From NCBI GenBank assembly GCA_004431415.1, contig QPMI01000304.1:1-56001 (forward strand): a stretch of 56,001 nt of DNA, given 5' to 3'. Positions 8,219-18,714 of this stretch are shown one piece after another. The notes under the pieces were generated by a model. That model was not told the DNA's origin. It saw nothing but the letters and a program-made list of their open reading frames with translations, and ran no database searches. The translations under genes were made by a program, and so were the position numbers. The stretch comes from Cyanophora paradoxa (lineage: Eukaryota; Glaucocystophyceae; Cyanophorales; Cyanophoraceae). Each line of letters starts with the position of its first letter. Positions within the stretch are counted from its first letter, which is position 1.

Positions 8219-11200
8219 TCACTTGGTTGAGAGCGCGGAGAAGGTTTTGGCGAGCTCGGCGGGCGCGGCGGCCGCCGCGGGGGCCGAAGGGGGGCGGGCG
8301 GGCGCAGCCCCCGGCGCGGCGACGGGGCCGAGACAGGGCAGCCGGGGGCGCGCCGGCGGACGGGGGGCGGTACGGCACGGCGCCCGGGACGGGGCCTGCT
8401 CCCGGGACAGCGCCCAAGACGGGGCTGGAGCCCGACGGCGGCCTGTAGGGCACCGCGCCCGGGACGGGGCCGGAGCCGGCGGGAGGCCCCTGAGGCGTGT
8501 AGGGTACGGCGCCTGGGACGGGGCCGGAGCGCGACGGCGGCCGGTAGGGCAGGGCGCCCGGGACGGGCCCGGAACCCGGAGGGCCGCCGCCGGAGGGCGG
8601 TAGGGACAGCGCCAGGGGCGGGGCCGGGCGCCAGCGGAGAGACGGCGCCAAAGGCCGGCTGGTAGGGGACGGCGCCGGGGCGGGGCGGGCGGAGGGGCAC
8701 GGAGGGGAGCGGGGCGGGGCGAGGGCGCGGGGGCGGGGCGTGCGCCTTCGAGGGCGAGGCGCCCACGAGCGCCTCGTACGAGAAGTCGCGCCCGATCCGC
8801 CCCGCCGGCACGCCCCCCCCAGCAGGGGCCGCCCCCGAGCATGCCGGGAAGGGCGCGGGGCGCGGGTAGAGGGCGGGGTGGGGGGCGGAGGCGGGGCGGG
8901 CGGGGCGCGGGGCCTCGGGGGCGGCCTCCTCCTCCTTGGAGAAGAGGAGGTCGTGGTCGGTGATGCCGGCGATGCCGAGGGCGCGCAGGCGCTCGACGTG
9001 CGCCGCGAGGGCCGGCGCGTGCCGCCGCTGCGCCGCGTGCTCGCGGTTGAGCTGCTCCATGGTGCGCGCCGCGCCCTCCTCGAAGGCGAAGAGCTGGCGC
9101 AGCTCGCCGGCCGTGAAGTAGCCCTTCTTCTTCTCCGCCGCCGCGGGCCCCGCGCGGGGCCCCTCCATGGCGGTGAGCATCAGCGCGCCCTTGTAGATCT
9201 GCCGCCGGTAGATCTTCTCCTCGATCGTCCCGCACGTCAGCAGGCGGTACACCACGACCGGCTTCCGCTGCCCGATCCGGTACACCCGGTCTGCCCGCCG
9301 CCTCAGGCGAGGGCGCGGAGCAGGGGTCGCTGGCGGGGGGGCCCGGGCCCGCACCGACGGCCTGGTTGTCGAGGGAGGGGTTCCAGGAGGGGTCGACTGC
9401 GGACAAGGGGGTTAGAGAGGGGAACCGCGAGCGAGGACGGTCGGGGGGCGGACAGATGACGACGCGGTCGGCGCCGGTGAGGGTGAAGCCGAGGCCGCCC
9501 GTCTGCGTGGTGAGGAGGAAGACCTCGTAGTCGGCGCACTTGTTGAAGGCGTCCACCCGCCGCTGCCGCTCCCTCCCGTCCGTCACGCTGCCGTCCACGC
9601 GGAGGGCGCGGAAGCCCTTGCGCGCGAGGAGCGCGTCGATCAGGTTCAGCGCCCGCCGCGACTGCGAGAAGACGAGCGTGCGGTGCCGCCCCGCCCGCAG
9701 CTCCTGCAGCAGGCGCTCGAGGAAGAGGAGCTTGCCGCTCTGCGCCGCCGCCGCCTCGATGTCGCACGCCCGCTCGAAGTGCAGCGCGTCGAGCACGGCG
9801 TTCACGCTGCGCGCGGCTCGAAGGCCTTCTCGCGGGGCGTGCGAGCGGGGCGCGCGCGCCTGGCGAGCTGCTCGGAGGAGGCCGCCTCGTCCCCCGTGGC
9901 GCCCTCGGGCACGAGCAGGCGCGGGTGGTCGCAGATCTGCCCTCCCGTGAGCGGGGTCGGGCCCGGGGCGCGGGGCGGGGGCGGGGGCACTTTCTTGAGG
10001 ACGGTGAGGGCGGCGAGGGGGCTCTTGGTCTTGTTGAGGACCTCGCGGACGACCGGCGTCTCCAGGAAGGCCCGGTAGACCCGCGCCTGCAGCTCCGTCA
10101 GCTCCGTCCACACGATGAGGTCGTTCTTCGTCGGCAGCGTCGGCTGCGCCTGCGCCGCCGCCCCAGCCGGCGACGCCTCCGCCCCTTCGTCGGCCTGGGG
10201 CGCCTCGGCCGCTGGCGGCGCCGGCGGGGCGGGGCCGAAGACGGTGGCCTTCTCGCGGCGGAGGAAGTGGGGCCGGATGCGCTCCCGCAGGGCGGCGCTG
10301 CGCTCTCGCCCGAGGCGGGCCTCGGCGCGCGAGGCGTCGCGCTCGGAGGCGCGGGCGATGGGCGCCTCGAACTCGCGCCGGAAGGCCGCCGCGTCGCCCA
10401 GGAGGCGCCCCTCGCACGCGAAGTCGAGCAGCGCCCAGAGCTCCCGCAGGTTGTTCTGCACCGGCGTCCCCGTCAGCAGCACCCGGCTCCGCGCCTGCGC
10501 GCCCGTCAGGGGCCGCCCTCCCCCGTGCGGGCGGCGGGCGGGCGGCGCACGCGGATGATGCGTATGCGCTGGCAGAGCTTCATGCTGGGGTTCTTCAGGC
10601 GATGACCCTCATCTGCGACCAGGCCTCACGGGGGAGGGCGGGGGCGCGGGGCGGGGCCGGGGCACCGCAGAGGATGAGGTCCCACTCGACGTCGGCCTTC
10701 GACGCGAGCGCCGCCTCCAGCTCCGCCTTCCCCCTCCCCCCGGCCCCGCCATCCTCCCCTTCCTCCTCCTCCTCCTCCTCGTCCTCGTCTTCCTCCTTCC
10801 GGCGCCTGGGGGCGGCCTTGGCCTTGCGCGCGGCGCCGCGGCGGCGCGGCGGCGCCTCCTCGTCCGACGAGTCGGACGCCTGCGCGCGCCGCCCGCCCGG
10901 GCCGCCCCGCCGCCGGGCCCTTCGCCAGCTGCAGCGCGCTCGTCGTCACCATCCCTGCCGCCGGCGTCAGGCGGGGCGGGGCGGGGCCGGGGCCGGGGGC
11001 GGGGTGCGGGCCGTAGGACGTGAGCAGGACGCCGCCGCGGAGGCAGACGGCCTCGAGGGCGCCCTCGCGCGCCGCGGCGCCGCCGCCGTAGACGCAGACG
11101 CGGGCGCCGCCGAGCCAGGCGCGGAGCTCCTTCTCCCAGTGGGCGAGGAGGCTCTTGGGGGCGAGGACGAGGGCGCGGACGACGCGCTGGCGGCCCGCCT

Positions 11201-11700
11201 CGAAGAGCCCGGCGAGCAGCGCGCACGAGCTCAGCGTCTTCCCCAGGCCCATGTCGTCCGCCAGACAGCCGCCCGAGCCGGCACGGCAGAGCCCCCACAT
11301 CCACGCCACGCCCGCCCGCTGGTGCGCGTACAGCCGCTCGTACAGCCGCCCCGTCAGCTGGAAGCCGCCCTCCAGCTCCCAAGCCCCCTTCGAGTTGCGG
11401 ACGAAGCCGTGCTCGTCGCGCTCGCTGCGGGGCGTCGCGCCGGCGCGAGGCTGCGGCTTAGCGTCCCCATCCGAGTCCGAGAGCTCGACCACCTCCGGCG
11501 CAGCGCGGCTCGATGCTGAGTTCGCATCGATCTCCTGTAGCGCGTCGCGCACGCTGCTTAGGTCCAGGGCAGCCTGCATACCAGTCGCCCCATGATCAGT
11601 GGCAGCTGGGCGAAGGCTGGGCCTCGCGGCTAACCTTTTTGGCAGACTGCACGACCTCGAACCTGCGGTTCTCCTTCTCAGGAGCCGGCGCCGCTTCCAT
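8219..11700 (-). CDS. ERCC6L: SNF2-family ATPase, ERCC6L (PICH)/CHR24 type
   Basis: A Swi2/Snf2 DNA translocase of the ERCC6-like group; PICH coats ultrafine DNA bridges in mitosis. Exon 1 starts MEAAPAPEKENRRFEV at 11700 and joins over intron 11574-11634 to AALDLSSVRDAL. Helicase motifs follow in order: LYAHQRAGVAWMW, Walker A DMGLGKT, LAPKSLLAHWEKEL, a DEAH-like DEGHRLKN, LLTGTPVQNNLRELWALLDF, RPHFLRREK, CDHPRLL, LVFSQSRRALNLID, DGSVTDGRERQ, TTQTGGLGFTLTGADRV, DPSWNP and DRVYRIGQ. The ERCC6L-like end block GIAGITDHDLLFSKEEE is present. An acidic, Lys-rich segment (about 10690-10890) sits between motifs Ia and II. The tail is Pro-rich repeats of the type GSGPVPGAVPYRPPS; its frame is uncertain, and I favour the one ending ELAKTFSALSTK at 8219. 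Several donors appear to be GC. Confidence 0.88.
8300..8700 (-). repeat. Pro-rich coding repeats, about 45-51 bp unit
   Basis: Degenerate copies of a unit encoding roughly GSGPVPGAVPYRPPS run through the 3' end of the ERCC6L gene. Related peptides can be read in more than one frame, as expected when a GC-rich repeat has gained indels that are not multiples of three. Confidence 0.6.
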
Positions 11701-11792
11701 CGCCCGCTGATGCTAGGCAGGGGTGCGGCCGCAAACCGCCCAACGGGAAGAATTTCGAATTCGAGAAAAAAAAGCGCGCCTTCTGGCAGACC
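11701..11792. promoter_or_regulatory. Short divergent promoter, ERCC6L / SANT gene
   Basis: Only 92 bp separate the two start codons. Both 5' untranslated regions and both core promoters must fit here or overlap coding sequence. An A-rich stretch (gagaaaaaaaagcg, about 11763) is the only marked feature. Confidence 0.5.
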
Positions 11793-14162
11793 ATGTCGGG
11801 CTCGCGCGGTAGGCGCGCTTGGAGCGTTGAGGACGACAAGACGCTTTTAGTCGCTGGCTTTGCGCCGACCGCGGACGGCGCGTCGAGGGAGCGCGTTCTA
11901 TGCCTTTGCTTCGCGGAGACCGGCCCATTCGACATCGTCGAAGACAATGCGACCTTCACGGTGCTCGCCGGCGCCGGCGCAGCGTCCGCAGCCCGCCCGA
12001 TCGCGAGCGCCGCCGCCGCAGCACCTGCAGGACCGGGTGTTGATGGCGCTGGTGCGCGTGCGCGCTCCAGACGGCGTGGAAGACAGAGAAGCATGGATCC
12101 GCATCGCCTCGGAGGCGCGCACTGGCGTGAGAGAGTCGTCGCGGCCCGCTCGGCGCCGCCGCTTAATGCCCTCGCAGTTCCAGACGACGCCGGAGATCGT
12201 TCAAGCGCGATGGAGGCACCTTAAGCGCATAGGCAAGCGGCTCATGAAGCGCTCGAGTGCCGCGTCGATCGCTTCATCAGGTGCGCGGTGACTCGGCCGC
12301 GGCGCGGTCGCTTAGAGCTTTCGAGTGGCCGCTGACGCGGTGACGCGCACGGCAGCGGGAGACGAGCCGCCAGCGGATGAGCCGCCAGAGAAGCGGAGGA
12401 AGCGCTCGTCGGAGCTCGCGGCGCCGGTGGAGGCAGAAGAGTCCGCGCCACCCAAAGCGACCGGCGCGCGCGAGAAGCGCTCGTCGGCGGCAGCGGCAGC
12501 CGCGGAGGAGCAGCCACCGCATAGTGAGGACGCCAGGACGCCCGGAAAGCGCCCTTCGGCAAAGGCTGGGCGCAGGAAGAGCACGGCGGCGAGCGAGGCG
12601 GAGGCCCCGGCCCCCGACGGTGCGCGCCCCGGCCTGCGCCCGCCCCGCCCCGCCGCTGCCGCCCCTGACCTGCTGCGCGATGTAGAGCACGAGCCGGAGG
12701 CCGCCTCGTCCTCGTCGAACAAGAAGAAGAAGAGGAAGGGCGAGAGGAGGCGGGACGCGGGGGACTCGGAGGGCGCCGAGCCCGCGGCGGGCGGGGAGGC
12801 GGCGGGGGAGCCCCAGGGATGGGATGCCGCCGCTGGGGAGGAGACAGCGACTGCGGGGGAAGCGGAGGAGGCGGCGGCCTCGCCCGCGGAATCGCAGAAG
12901 AAGCGGAAGAAGAAGAAGGGCAGCAGGGGCGGGGGTGAGCCGCGCGCTCCGGGCCTCCGCGCGGCGCTCACGGGCCCGCAGAGGACGGCGAGGCGGCGGG
13001 CGCGGAGGAGCTGCCGGGTGCGCGATGGAAGGCGCGGGGCTGGCGTGGCAGCTAACTGGGGCCGGGGCCGGGGCGGGCAGAGGCGCCGGTCTGGGAGGAG
13101 CCGGGGGCCCAGGCGGCGGAGGCGGAGCGCGGGGCGAGGAAGGAGGAGAAGAAGAAGCGGGGGGGGCGGCGGGCGACGGAGGAGGCGGAGGGGGAGGGCC
13201 CGCAGGCCTCCCCGGCCCCCGAGGAGGCCGACCCGGAGGGTCCGCGGCGCCCGCCAGCCCTCCCCCTGCGGCCCGCGCGCGCTGATGCCGGCACCGCGGC
13301 CACAGCGCCGGCGGAGAGCGAGAGGAGGCCCAAGAAGGGGAAGGGGAGGAAGGGCGAGGCGCCGGCCCCCGCCGCCCCGGCCCCCTTCGAGGAGCACCGG
13401 GGGCGCGCGTCCCGGCGGCGCTCCCGAGCCGGCGAGGAGGCGGCAGGGCGGCCCCCGCAAGCGGAGGAGGAGGACGACGAGGAGGAGGGCGGGGGCGGGT
13501 CGGAGGGCGAGGCGGAGGCGGAGAGATGGTGCGCTGCCCGGGCGGGCCCTCGGCGGCTCCCCCGCCTCACGGGCGCCCCGGGCCCCGCAGCGCCGCCTGC
13601 AGGAGGCGCTTCGGGGCGCGCCGCTGCGAGCGCGTGCCGGGCGGGGACGGCCGCTGCCGGCGCTGCGCCGCCCCGGTCTTCCCCCGAAGAGGGCGGCCGC
13701 CGGGCCCGGGCGGGCGGGGGCGACGCCGGCGACGCCGGGCGGCGGCTGCGGCGCCTGGCCGGCTCCTCCCCCGAGGCGAGCGACGCGGAGGAGGCCCCGG
13801 CGCGCCCCGGGGGCGGCGCCTCGGGATCGGAGTCGGAGGGGAGCGGGTCGGAGTGGGCGGAGGGGGAGGCCGAGGAGGTGGCCCCCGGGCACGAGTCCGA
13901 GTCCGGGGACGACGAGGAGGCCGTCCGCGGCGAGGAGCTCGGCAGGCCCGCCCGCCCCATTCCCTCCCCCCCGGGCCCCCCTGACAGGGCGCGGGGGGGC
14001 AGCGAGGACACGGAGGGGGAGGGGAGCGAGGGGACGTCGGAGTACTCGCGGGGCTCCTTCGTGGTCTCCGACTCGGAGGTGGACCCCCCCGAGGGCCCCG
14101 AGGCCGAGGAGCCCGAGTTCGACTTCGCCGCCCTCCGCCGCCGCCCCGCCCGCCCCGCCTAG
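11793..14162 (+). CDS. Myb/SANT-like protein with long acidic/basic tail
   Basis: The N-terminus reads RRAWSVEDDKTLLVA, then after splicing DRVLMALVRVRAPDG, EAWIRIASE and FQTTPEIVQARWRHLKRI. That is the pattern of a Myb/SANT helix-turn-helix (Trp, acidic ExDDxxLL, then ARW before the recognition helix), so DNA or histone binding is likely. The intron before FQTTPEIV appears to have a GC donor; the next intron (12282 to about 12354) has GT. The remaining 500 or so residues are disordered, with KKKKRKGERRR-type basic patches and Glu/Asp/Ser-rich runs, ending SRGSFVVSDSEVD...FDFAALRRR. At 13525-13588 two donors are possible: GC at TGGT|GC keeps one frame to the stop, while GT at TG|GT creates CAAC...C...CRRC but then needs a further frame change. 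Probably a nuclear protein; no named orthologue recognised. Confidence 0.65.
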
Positions 14163-14201
14163 ACCCTCCTCGAGACCACATCCAGAGGCTCGATTCCGTA
14201 A

Positions 14202-15526
14202 CTAGGCGCTCCTAGACCAGGTCGTCCGGGCCGCTGGGCGAGCGGGAGCGGGAGCGGGAGCGGGGGCGGGCGGGCGGCTGCGCGAGGGCCCCGCCGGCGA
14301 CGGCGATGGAGGCGCGCGCCCGGGGCCGGGGCCGCGGGCGTGCGCCACGCCGTGGGGCGGCTCGCGGTCGGGGGGCGAGGGCGGCGGGGTGCGCTTGCCG
14401 GGGCGGGCCTCGCGATCGAGGGGGGCGGCGGGGGACCCGGGCGCAGGGGCGGGCCTGGCGGAGGTGTGGCGGGCGACGAGGGCGAGCCCCGCGAGGACGA
14501 GGGCGGCGCCGAGGAAGGCGGCGCCCCGGGGCCGCTCGCCCAGCAGGAGGTTGGCGCCCAGGGCCGCCACGATGGGCTGGAGGAGGGCGTAGGAGGAGAG
14601 GGTGACGGGGGAGACGAGCTTCGCGCAGCGGGAGACGATGCCGTAGCCCACGACGCCCGTGAGGACGCCGGCGTAGAGGACCCCCCAGAGAGCCCCCGCC
14701 GCCACCGCCGGCCCCGCCTCGAAGGCCGCCGCGTACGGGAGGGCGAGGAGGACGATGGCGATCGCGCCGCGGGCGTAGACGCGGGAGAGGTACCAGAAGG
14801 GGGGCACCACGGCGAGCACGCGCCGCTGCAGGACGATGGCGACCGAGTAGCAGACCGTGCCCGCGATCACGAGGGCGGCCCCCAGGGGGACGCTCCCCTC
14901 GGCGGCCCCGGGGGCGCGGACGGCGGAGACGCCGCCGCCGAGGACGCCCATGGTGAGGAGGGACCCAGCGAGGCTGCACGCGAGCCCGCCGCCCAGCGAG
15001 GGCGAGAAGCTGTCCTCCCCCAGCCCGATCGAGATCTGCCCGGCCGCCGCGCGCGGGTCGGGCCTCGGCTGGCCATGGCGAGCAGGCGGAGGAGAGGGCG
15101 GGGCGCACGAGTGCGACGTACAGGGGCACGAGGGAGGTCAAGACCGCAGTGGCTGTCGCCCCCAGGTTCGCTCTGCGCGGCGTGAGACGATGCAGCGCTA
15201 GCTCGCGCTTGGGCCGGCTGGGACGGCGGGCAGGGGATCGGCGGCTCGGCTCACACTCCGAGGGCCATGAAGGGCTGGTTGATGCCGACGGCGAGCGTCC
15301 CGAGCAGCAGGAGCCGACCCGAACTCACAGCGTTCTCCGGCGGGGGCTTCTCATAGCGCGCGAGCCAGTACAACAGAGGTAGGGAGATCAGGTTGCGGAA
15401 TAGCGCGTACAAGGGTCCGGGGATAGTCTGCGTGGCTGACTTGGCGACTACGGCCTGCCCACCGAAGATTACTTGGCACGCCGCGAGAGCCAGATGGACA
15501 AGCGGCCGCTGCTGCAGCTGCGCCAT
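14202..15526 (-). CDS. EamA/DMT-superfamily transporter
   Basis: A multispanning drug/metabolite-transporter-type membrane protein. The first exon starts MAQLQQRPLVHLALAACQVI and shows the EamA pattern GGQAVVAKSA...GPLYALFRNLISLPLLYWLARYE, then LLLLGTLAVGINQPFMALGV. It joins after a gtgagc donor to ANLGATATAV...SLVPLYVAL. The second half repeats the fold: GAALVIAGTVCYSVAIVLQR, IAIVLLALPYAAAF, LWGVLYAGVLTGVVGYGI, LLQPIVAALGANLLLGERP and FLGAALVLAGLALVARH. About ten membrane segments are expected. A 42-bp intron after LYVAL is needed to hold the frame into DPRAAAGQISIGLG and is less certain. The C-terminal 80 residues are a Pro/Arg/Ser-rich cytosolic-type tail. Substrate cannot be told from sequence. 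It ends 39 bp from the convergent SANT gene. Confidence 0.82.
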
Positions 15527-15902
15527 CCGGGATCCCGTCCCCACCCGTACCGGTCCCCGACGTCGGCCGCACGCGCTGCGGGCCCCGCTGGCGGCAACTT
15601 GGCGTTGCTCGTCTCGTGACGTGCGTTCGCTGGATATACCTACGGCGCCTACGCTGCGGGCCTCCGGTCGATGCAGTCTGCGCGGTTCGTCTCGTGACGT
15701 AACGGGAGTCTCACAGTGCTCTAGATTACTCGCAGCGCCTTCTCTACGTTGAGCGGTGTACGGTACTGGTTTGCGCCGTCGCGAGATGACCGGGTCAGAC
15801 CTGCTTTTGGCGGGGTACGCTCGCAAAGACGAGCTGGTTCAATACTCGGCCTGGTCGAACGACGAGCGGAGCGGATCGGCGCACGAGATCGGCGCGGATT
15901 GA
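15527..15902. promoter_or_regulatory. Divergent promoter region, transporter / CPBP protease
   Basis: 376 bases between opposite start codons with balanced composition. Open frames run through it on both strands but show no coding-like sequence. No clear core element seen. Confidence 0.45.
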
Positions 15903-18092
15903 ATGCCTCGCGTCGCGGCGCCGCCGGCACCCTGGGCCGAGCTGGCACGGGCCCGCGCATGCGTACAAGGCGGTGGATCGGCGGCCGCGGCGCGCGGCGC
16001 GGCAGAGGGAGCACTGCAGCGGAGTGCGCAGCATTCATTCGACTTCATCCTCACAACTACGCGACCCGGAAGGAGGAGAGCTGCGCAACTCCCCCCGCAG
16101 AAGCCGCAGGGCGATGAAACGCAGAAACACGGCCAGCGCCGCCTCCTCGGCGCGTGCGCCGGGCTCTTCGCCGGCGCGGGGCTCCTGGACTTCTGCGGGC
16201 GCCACTGGGCAAACTTGAGGGCGTGTGCGATCGAGGCGGGCCTCGCGGCCGGCTCGGTACGCCCCATCCGAGCCGCCCCCCACCTCGCTCCCCGCACCCT
16301 TCACCCTTCTTCAGTTCGTCGCCACCGAGCGCATCGTATCCTTCCTCACCACTGACCGCCCCGCCGCCGACGAGGTTCCTCCGTCCCGCACCCCCCTGCC
16401 ATCGCGCCTGACGCGCTCTGGCGCGATGGCACAGTTCTTCACGTTCTTCGGCATCCCTTTCCTCGGTGCGCCGTTTATTCCCGTCGCCGCGGGGCCCTCG
16501 TCTCAGGCGCCGGCGCAGCGTTCCCCCTGTACGCGTGCCTGGGGACGAAGCTGCGCCCGATCGACCCGGCGCGCTTCGAGCGGCATGGGGCGAAGGCGGC
16601 CGGGGCGGGCCCCGTGCGGGTCTTCAAGACGGCGTTCAAGTGCCTCGGGGTGGAGATCGCGCTGAACCAGGCGCTGGGCCTCGCGGGGAGCGTCCTGGAG
16701 GACGGCGGGCAGGAGCTCGCCAGCGACCTCCGCGGCCTCCTCTCCGAGAGCCGCCTCCGCTTCTCCCGCCCACCCCGCGACCGCCCCTTCCACATCCGCG
16801 CCCGCCTCGCCTCCGTCGCCGCCTCCGTAGCCCCGCCGCGCAGCCGCCGACGCCCGGGGGTGCACGCGCACCTCCCCGCCGCGATCCGGCCCCCGCCCCG
16901 GCGCCACGGGCGGCACCACGACCCGCTCCCGCCGGGCATACGGGCGCGCCCCGCGCCACTCCGCGCTCCGGCGGCCTGGAGCGCTGAGGGGGCGCGGGGC
17001 GCAGGACGTGTGGGGGCGGCTGCCGCGGCGGCTGCCGGGGCTGCCCGCGTGGCTGCCGGAGGGGCGGCGGGTGGTGGAGGACGCGGTGATGCCGGCCGTC
17101 TGCGAGGAGTTCTACTTCCGCTACCTGCTCTTCCGCCGCCTCGAGGCGCAGGCCGGCAAGATCCCCGCCCAGGCCCGTCCCCGCCCCCCCCCCCCCCCCC
17201 CCACCCCTGAGCCCCCCGCAGGCCATCAGTGCCACCCTCTTCGCGTGGGTGGGACCTCCCCGCCTCGCCCCGCCGGCGCCGCCCGCGTCGCCCGCCCGCC
17301 CGCTCAGCCCCGCCGCCCCGCCCGAAGGCCCACGAGTACACCAGCACCCGCATCCTCCTCGAGGTGCGCTGTACCCCCGCCCCCGCCCCCCTCCACTCGC
17401 CCCACTTCAACCGCCGGCAGGTGGAGTCGCTGCGCGCCGTCGTGCGGCCCCGCCCTCCGGACCTGGCCTCTCCGCAGCAGACGCAGAGGGGGCCGGGGCG
17501 CGCAGGCTGCTGTGCTGTGCTCGGTGTTCGGGGGGCCCGAGAGCAGCGCGCACTGCCGCAGCCTGGACGACAAGGTCCCTCGCCGCTGCTCCCGCCCGCA
17601 CGGCGCCCCCTTCGGACGCACCCCAACTCGCCCGGGCGACAGATGGATGAGTTCAGGGCAGTTGCGCGCGAGGAGGGCCTCTCCCCCACCTGGCGCGAGG
17701 CCAGCGCCCCGCGCCCCGGCCCCGCCCCCGCGCCCCCCGACCCTCACCCGCACCCCGCCCCCTCCCCGCGCAGATCGGGATGAACGCGGCGGGGTACATC
17801 CCCTTCGGCTGGTGGAGCGCCGAGTCGTACGTCGAGACCGGCTGCTCCCTCGCCGCCCCCATCGCCATGGTCCGCGCCCGTACCCCGGGCCCGCCGCAGT
17901 TCAGCTCCTACAACCCGGGCCCCAGAGCCTTAGCATCCCCTGGATCTAGATGCCATGCAGACGATCGCGCGGCTCAGCGCCGCTCACGTCTGATTCGGGA
18001 TGGCCGTGGGGCACCCGCGCGCACTGCGGCAGCACTTCGGGAACAACTACCTCGCGCTCACGCTGGAGAAGCTCTTCGGCGACGAGGAGTAG
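15903..18092 (+). CDS. CPBP-family intramembrane protease-like protein
   Basis: The core motif VCEEFYFRYLLFRRL (about 17098-17142) is the EExxxR signature of the CPBP (CAAX protease and bacteriocin-processing) family, membrane metalloproteases that include RCE1. Motif 2 follows in the next exons as ISATLFAWAHEYTSTRILLE (FxxxH-like). A late exon block GMNAAGYIPFGWWSAESY and HFGNNYLALTLEKLFGDEE before the stop complete the protein. Upstream exons give hydrophobic segments (GACAGLFAGAGLLDF, FFTFFGIPFLGAGAAFPLYA, LGVEIALNQALGLAGSVL). Good introns: the one with cctgacgcgctctgg ending before TTCTTCACG, and the 46-bp one ending at GCGCCGGCGCAGCG. A GC donor after RRLEAQ, with a 19-base C run inside the intron, best joins to AISATLFAW. 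The start at 15903, the segment 16750-17000 and the last two exons are uncertain. Confidence 0.65.
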
Positions 18093-18714
18093 CCGTGCTA
18101 GCTCCGAGGCCCCCTAGCTCGCAGCTGCCGCTCCCTCGAGCTCATATGCAGATCAGCTGCAGCGTTCCCCGCGGCCGCAGCGCTTGCCAAGTTGCGCAGC
18201 AGCAGTGGCCTGCGTACGCGTACCGTAGTACGCCGCGCGCGGTATAAATCAGACGACATGTACAAGCTCAAGAATTCGACCTCGACCTAGCTAGGCCGCG
18301 GCAGTGCACGGCGACCTAGCTAAGAATTCGACCTAGCCACGTGCACGGCGCGCGCTCACGCGTACGCGCGCGCGCGTACCGTAGTACGCGTGAGCGCGCG
18401 CCGTGCACGTACACGTACGCGTGGCCGTGGCCGGCGCCGGCACCGGGCGCCCGGCGGCCGGCGCTGCGGCGGGCCAGACTGTCGTTACGCTCGACTTAAG
18501 TCTGCTTCCTTTGCCTTGCAGCGCGCATGCAGCAGGCTGCAGCAGCTACGTGTACTGCTAGCGCTAGCGCTGCAATGAGTTCTGGTCCCTTCGATCACGT
18601 ACCCCCCTCAAAGCTCGAGGTTCGAGAGTCAGCGAGAGCTGCGCGGCCGCGGAGCCAGCTGCTGGCGGCGGGCTTCAATTGCAAGCGGCTGCTTCAGCAG
18701 CTCCTGGGCTAGCA
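18093..18714. other. Intergenic region with palindromes and a TATA-like box
   Basis: The 622 bases before the NEK gene contain TATAAAT at 18243-18249, a perfect inverted repeat (listed separately), two copies of CGTACCGTAGTACG (about 18227 and 18375) and CTAGCTA-rich words with repeated GAATTCGACCT. No coding frame is convincing. The TATA-like box lies about 470 bp from the NEK start, so its use is unproven. Confidence 0.5.
18339..18410. repeat. Perfect 27-bp inverted repeat, 18-base spacer
   Basis: The left arm 18339-18365 (begins ACGTGCACGGCGCGCG) is exactly the reverse complement of 18384-18410. The spacer is mostly alternating GC with GTACCGTA. The pair can form a long hairpin or cruciform. 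Confidence 0.9.

Noticed and set aside
13052-14011. Long Ser/Pro/Arg-rich open frames on the minus strand under the SANT gene
   Set aside because: They are shadows of the acidic coding sequence; GC-rich DNA keeps antisense frames open by lacking A/T-rich stop codons.
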